This document shows, piece after piece, positions 15,290-18,616 of a stretch of 18,616 nucleotides of DNA. The translations under genes and the position numbers were made by a program. The notes beneath the pieces were generated by a model. The model made no database searches. It saw only the letters and a program-made list of their open reading frames with translations, and was not told the DNA's origin. Positions within the stretch are counted from its first letter, which is position 1; each line of letters opens with the position of its first letter. The stretch is from Methylophilaceae bacterium (lineage in GTDB: Bacteria > Pseudomonadota > Gammaproteobacteria > Burkholderiales > Methylophilaceae), in contig JANYIK010000171.1 of the NCBI GenBank assembly GCA_025362115.1, forward strand, positions 1-18,616. Reading direction: 5' to 3'.

Positions 15290-16234
15290 ATGTCTGAAAA
15301 TGAAGTAAGCCTGATGGAAACCATAGAGGGAACCACCAAACTGGCGGGTTCCAACAAGATGGAAGTGCTGCTATTTTCATTGGGTGGCCATGAAATTTTT
15401 GGCATCAACGTGTTCAAGGTGCGCGAAGTCACCCGCACCCCCAACATCACCAAAACTCCCAATGTGCCAGCTGGCGTTGAAGGCTTTATTTCCTTGCGCG
15501 GTAACATCATTCCGGTGATTACGCTGTCTAGCTTCATAGGGCTGAACAGTGGTCGCAACAATTGCAGCAATGAAACACTAATCGTCACCGAGTTTAGCAA
15601 ACACACCCAAGGCTTTTTGGTGGATAGCGTAGACCGTATTATCCGCGTGGACTGGGAGAGAATTAAACCACCGCAAAACATGTTGGGTGGCGAACAAGGC
15701 ATGGTCACCGCGATTACCGAACTCCCAGACGGTCGCTTAGTATCCATCCTTGACGTAGAGCAGCTCTTGGCGCTGACTATAGGTGAGGACAAAATCCCTG
15801 AACTTGCCGCGATTGAGCCTACAGGCTCCAATAAAGAAAGCTTTGTATTTTTCGCGGATGATTCCGCGGTGGCCAGGAAGTCCATTATCAGCGTATTGGA
15901 CAAAATGGCGGTCAAACACCAACAAGCTCACAATGGCGCAGATGCTTGGGATAAACTCAAAGCCATGGCTTCACGTGCGCAACAGGAAAATCGGCCACTA
16001 CACCAATCTTTGCGTCTGATTTTGACGGATGCAGAAATGCCAGAAATGGATGGTTATGTATTAGCCAAAAACATCAAAGCTGATAGACGCTTTGATGGTA
16101 TTCCCGTGGTCATGCATTCCTCATTATCTTCGCAAGCCAATCGCAATATGGGGTTACAATCTGGCGTGGATACCTACGTTCCAAAATTTGACCCTAATGC
16201 CTTGGCGGAAACTCTACGTCCTTTATTGGCGTAA
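15290..16234 (+). CDS. cheV: Chemotaxis adaptor CheV (CheW-REC), second copy
   Basis: 314 residues with the same architecture as the upstream gene: CheW-like domain (TTKLAGSNKMEVLLFSLGGH, GINVFKVREVTRTP, VEGFISLRGNIIPVI, GFLVDSVDRIIRVDW), then a receiver with Asp190/Asp191, acceptor Asp247 (LTDAEMPEMDGYVL), MHSSLSS and Lys299 (VPKFDP). The receiver is therefore intact and should be phosphorylated by CheA. The pair probably arose by tandem duplication, but many substitutions across both domains point to an old event and separate roles, for example pairing with different receptors. ATG with a GAGGA leader. It lies 40 bases before cheY. Confidence 0.95.
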   Translation: MSENEVSLMETIEGTTKLAGSNKMEVLLFSLGGHEIFGINVFKVREVTRTPNITKTPNVPAGVEGFISLRGNIIPVITLSSFIGLNSGRNNCSNETLIVTEFSKHTQGFLVDSVDRIIRVDWERIKPPQNMLGGEQGMVTAITELPDGRLVSILDVEQLLALTIGEDKIPELAAIEPTGSNKESFVFFADDSAVARKSIISVLDKMAVKHQQAHNGADAWDKLKAMASRAQQENRPLHQSLRLILTDAEMPEMDGYVLAKNIKADRRFDGIPVVMHSSLSSQANRNMGLQSGVDTYVPKFDPNALAETLRPLLA

Positions 16235-16274
16235 CAATGCATGACTAAACTAAAGAATCAGATGGAGCAATTAA

Positions 16275-16664
16275 ATGCCTGACAAAAATTTGAAAATGCT
16301 GGTAGTAGACGACTTTTCCACCATGCGTAGAATTGTGCGCAACCTGCTCAAAGAACTTGGCTTCACCAATGTGGAAGAAGCAGAAGACGGCGTTTCTGCG
16401 CTGAACAAGCTACAAAGCGGACGCTTTGAATTTGTGGTCACCGACTGGAACATGCCCAATATGTCGGGTATCGAGTTACTCAAAAATATCCGCAAAGACC
16501 CTAACCTCAAAGACCTGCCAGTATTGATGGTGACGGCAGAAGCCAAGCGCGAAAACATCGTCGAAGCAGCACAATCCGGCGCTAACGGCTATATCGTTAA
16601 ACCATTCACCGCTACCACGCTAGAAGAAAAACTCAATAGAATTTTTGAAAAATTAGGCATGTAA
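16275..16664 (+). CDS. cheY: Chemotaxis response regulator CheY
   Basis: 129-residue single receiver domain with the same numbering as E. coli CheY: Asp12/Asp13 (magnesium), Asp57 acceptor (VVTDWNMPNMSG), Thr87 (VTAEAKRENI), Tyr106 and Lys109 (GYIVKPFT). Phospho-CheY binds FliM and FliN at the motor to change rotation direction. ATG with GGAG upstream. The stop TAA overlaps the strong Shine-Dalgarno of cheZ, so the two are translated in sequence. All switch residues are intact, so the oddity in the neighbouring CheZ is not matched by loss of CheY function. Confidence 0.97.
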   Translation: MPDKNLKMLVVDDFSTMRRIVRNLLKELGFTNVEEAEDGVSALNKLQSGRFEFVVTDWNMPNMSGIELLKNIRKDPNLKDLPVLMVTAEAKRENIVEAAQSGANGYIVKPFTATTLEEKLNRIFEKLGM

Positions 16665-16669
16665 GGAGG
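16663..16669 (+). promoter_or_regulatory. Strong Shine-Dalgarno for the GTG-started cheZ
   Basis: AAGGAGG overlaps the cheY stop codon (TAA at 16662-16664) and lies five bases before the GTG at 16675. It supports the rare start codon and close coupling of cheY and cheZ. Confidence 0.85.
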
Positions 16670-16674
16670 CCGCA

Positions 16675-17247
16675 GTGAGCACCGAAGACGACGATCTCGA
16701 AGCACTATTTGACAGCATCGCCGCCACCAGTCCGGCGGCTCCAGCACCTGCTGCCGCAGAGACTCCAGCACCAGCGGCGTCCGCTACCAGTACCGCCTCA
16801 AGCCCCAGCATGGGCGGAGACATTTACGCCCAGATCGGCCAAACCACCCGCAAACTGCATGATGCTCTGCGTGACATCGGCCATGATCGTGTTTCAAGCA
16901 TGGCAGACAAACTCAAGAATGCAGCAGATGGTGTCAATACTCTAGGAAACAATGCAACTCAGCTATCCAGCAAATGGGTGCAACTGATGGATGGCAAACT
17001 TAGCGTGGATGAATTCAAGGTGCTTGCCGCCGACACCAAAGCCTATCTACAAGACGTTCCTGGCAAAACCAGCGCCGAGATTGATTCGTCTTCCGTCAAA
17101 AAACTGGCCGATACCGCGCAACAACTCGAAGCCCAACTGGCGCAGTTGCTCATCGCAAATGCGCCTGAGGACAAGAAAAAAGGACTGGATGGCAACGCCT
17201 CCAACCCAGACCAAATTAAAGCGCTACTTGGCAACCTAGGTTTTTAA
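16675..17247 (+). CDS. cheZ: Shortened CheZ-like protein lacking the catalytic segment
   Basis: 190 residues, GTG start. CheZ identity is shown by GGDIYAQIGQTTRKLHDALR (about 47-66), the bundle turn KWVQLMDGKLSVDEFKVLAA (about 100-119), ADTKAYLQDVPGKTS (119-133), the helix KKLADTAQQLEAQLAQLL, and the C-terminal CheY-binding peptide NPDQIKALLGNLGF (177-190). CheZ normally dephosphorylates CheY using an Asp and a Gln in a conserved DLTGQ stretch. That stretch is absent: after DVPGKTS the chain goes straight to AEIDSSSVKK, about 16 residues shorter than E. coli CheZ, and the partner helix after RDIGHDR is shorter by about 26. An Ala/Pro-rich region (17-42) follows an acidic start (EDDDLEALFDSI). 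The nearest Asp-x3-Gln is DTAQQ (146-150), off register. It may be a tethering protein, or use another mechanism. Followed by cheA after 24 bases. Confidence 0.85.
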   Translation: MSTEDDDLEALFDSIAATSPAAPAPAAAETPAPAASATSTASSPSMGGDIYAQIGQTTRKLHDALRDIGHDRVSSMADKLKNAADGVNTLGNNATQLSSKWVQLMDGKLSVDEFKVLAADTKAYLQDVPGKTSAEIDSSSVKKLADTAQQLEAQLAQLLIANAPEDKKKGLDGNASNPDQIKALLGNLGF

Positions 17248-17271
17248 CAGAGCTTTTAACAGGAACCTATC

Positions 17272-18616
17272 ATGAGTGATTTCGCCGGCATGGAGGACAT
17301 GCTTCAGGACTTCCTGACGGAAGGTACTGAGTTATTGTCCAACGTAGACAACAAACTGGTTGATTTAGAAAAAACTCCCAACGACAAAGGTTTACTCAAC
17401 GAAATTTTTCGTGGCTTTCATACCATCAAGGGTGGCGCGGGGTTTCTTAATGCCTCTGAAATGGTCAAATTGTGCCATCGCACAGAAAATCTATTTGATA
17501 AACTGCGTAACGAACAACTGACACTTAACCCCATGATCATGGACGTGATCATGGCAGCGACTGGCATCGTACGTGAAATGTTTGCTGAGCTCTCGCAATC
17601 TCGTCAACCTTCTGCTGCCGATCCCGCTATATTGGCCTCTATCGAAGGCTTGCTCTCCAACGATGTTCCTGCTGCTACCGCCGCCGCACCAGCAGCAGCC
17701 CCAACTATGCCAGCTACCACAGCAGCTTCTGGACCAGACTGGAATGCTTTATACCAAGGCCTGCTCGGCAAAGAAACCGTTGCGCCTGCCGCAGCAGCAA
17801 CTCCAGTTGTAGCGCCCACCACCGCAGCGGCATCTGCGCCAGTGATGACGCCAGCCGCAGCTGCACTAGCACCTAAAGCTGCACCGGCAAGAGCCGCCGC
17901 GCCTGCCGCCGCGGCGCCAGCAGCAAAGGACACCACCATACGCGTAGATACAGCGCGTTTGGATCAAGTACTAAACCTTTCTGGAGAAATTGGTTTAGCC
18001 AAGAACCGACTCACCTCGATTCGAGCCTCCATGCTGCAAGGTAAGCTCGATAGCGAAACCATCAAACAATTGGATGAAACCGTGAGCCAATTGGATTTGT
18101 TAGTGGGAGATTTACAAAGCGCAGCGATGAAAACTCGCATGCAGCCCATTGGTCGTTTATTCCAAAAATATCCACGCTTGGCGCGTGACTTAGCCCGCCA
18201 GCTCGGTAAAGACGTAGAGCTTGTGCTGATAGGCGAAGAAACTGAAATTGACAAGACTATGATCGAGGATTTGAACGATCCTCTGATACACTTGATTCGC
18301 AACGCAGTTGACCACGGCGTAGATGGCCCTGATGAGCGCAAGGCTGCTGGCAAGCCACTAAAGAGCTTAATCAATCTTTCCGCAGAACAGATTGGCGACA
18401 GCATCGTCATCGAAATCGTGGATGATGGTCGCGGTATCAAACCGGATGTCATCCGTAATAAAGCCGTGGAAAAGGGACTGATAGACGCGGAAACCGCCAA
18501 TACGCTGGATGACAAGCAAAGTTGGGGACTCATTTTCTTGCCCGGCTTCTCCACCAAAGACCAGATTTCTGACGTGTCTGGTCGTGGTGTAGGCATGGAC
18601 GTGGTGAAAACCAACA
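17272..18616 (+). CDS. cheA: Chemotaxis histidine kinase CheA, 3'-truncated by window edge
   Basis: ATG at 17272 with AGGA seven bases upstream; 448 codons are present and the frame stays open to the edge. The Hpt (P1) domain spans about 1-125, with phospho-acceptor His50 (GFHTIKGGAGFLN). An Ala/Pro-rich linker (about 132-220) occupies the place of P2 and holds one ordered-looking motif, GPDWNALYQGLLGKE (154-168). P3 dimerisation follows from about 222 (TIRVDTARLDQVLNLSGEIG). The ATPase domain (P4) then shows the N box (HLIRNAVDHGVDGPDER), G1 (DDGRGI), F box (GLIFLPGFST) and the start of G2 (SGRGVGMDVV). The rest of P4 and the CheW-like P5 lie beyond the window. It phosphorylates CheY and the two CheV receivers. 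Absence of a folded P2 is inferred from composition only. Confidence 0.95.
   Translation, partial: MSDFAGMEDMLQDFLTEGTELLSNVDNKLVDLEKTPNDKGLLNEIFRGFHTIKGGAGFLNASEMVKLCHRTENLFDKLRNEQLTLNPMIMDVIMAATGIVREMFAELSQSRQPSAADPAILASIEGLLSNDVPAATAAAPAAAPTMPATTAASGPDWNALYQGLLGKETVAPAAAATPVVAPTTAAASAPVMTPAAAALAPKAAPARAAAPAAAAPAAKDTTIRVDTARLDQVLNLSGEIGLAKNRLTSIRASMLQGKLDSETIKQLDETVSQLDLLVGDLQSAAMKTRMQPIGRLFQKYPRLARDLARQLGKDVELVLIGEETEIDKTMIEDLNDPLIHLIRNAVDHGVDGPDERKAAGKPLKSLINLSAEQIGDSIVIEIVDDGRGIKPDVIRNKAVEKGLIDAETANTLDDKQSWGLIFLPGFSTKDQISDVSGRGVGMDVVKTN

Noticed and set aside
15241..15915. 224-codon minus-strand ORF
   Set aside because: Antisense to the second cheV, whose CheW and receiver motifs are clear; no ribosome-binding site or recognisable domain.
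17604..17939. 111-codon Ala/Gly-rich minus-strand ORF
   Set aside because: It is the reverse-strand shadow of the Ala/Pro-coding linker of cheA, where GCN codons read as Gly/Ala/Ser codons on the other strand.
17964..18614. 216-codon minus-strand ORF
   Set aside because: Antisense to the P3 and ATPase regions of CheA, whose motifs are unambiguous on the plus strand; the Ser-rich composition is typical of a shadow frame.

Overview
The window reads as a contiguous, gene-dense chromosomal stretch of a motile Gram-negative bacterium, most likely a betaproteobacterium (Nitrosomonadales or Gallionellaceae-like; this placement is an inference from gene content and protein style, not from a search). 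Support comes from the nadB / rpoE-rseA-rseB-rseC-degP arrangement, a sigma54-type flagellar hierarchy (FleS/FleR), a cheZ gene, cheV genes and paired REP-like intergenic repeats. I see no rRNA, tRNA, CRISPR array, transposase or prophage gene.

Layout. (1) 1-2568 (+): two adjacent DEAD-box RNA helicase genes, the first cut by the window start. (2) 2571-2672: a REP-type inverted pair between convergent genes. (3) 2711-4123: divergent msrA (-) and serB (+). (4) 4124-8236 (-): the envelope-stress operon, transcribed rpoE, rseA, rseB, rseC, degP, with a second C/G-rich inverted repeat pair between rseC and degP. (5) 8332-10046 (+): nadB and a tightly coupled 29-codon membrane-peptide ORF, closed by a bidirectional terminator. 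(6) 10118-13018 (-): flagellar two-component pair fleS-fleR and then fliE, which has a near-perfect sigma54 promoter. (7) 13113-18616 (+): a soluble chemoreceptor, two tandem cheV genes, cheY, cheZ and the first 448 codons of cheA, cut by the window end.

How the genes work together. RpoE is held by RseA at the inner membrane. RseB protects RseA, RseC belongs to the same regulatory locus, and DegP degrades misfolded periplasmic proteins. FleS would phosphorylate FleR, which activates RpoN at sigma54 promoters such as the one in front of fliE. The chemotaxis cluster carries a cytoplasmic receptor, two CheW-REC adaptors, CheY, a CheZ and CheA.

Most unusual points. CheZ keeps its C-terminal CheY-tethering peptide but appears to have lost the segment carrying the catalytic Asp and Gln. 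The chemoreceptor's zinc-binding (CZB) domain lacks two of four expected ligands, each explicable by one base change. CheA has an Ala/Pro linker in place of a P2 domain, with one short motif that resembles the CheZ tail. Together these suggest an altered way of ending the CheY signal. This is a hypothesis, and it rests on family sequences recalled from memory rather than on an alignment run here.
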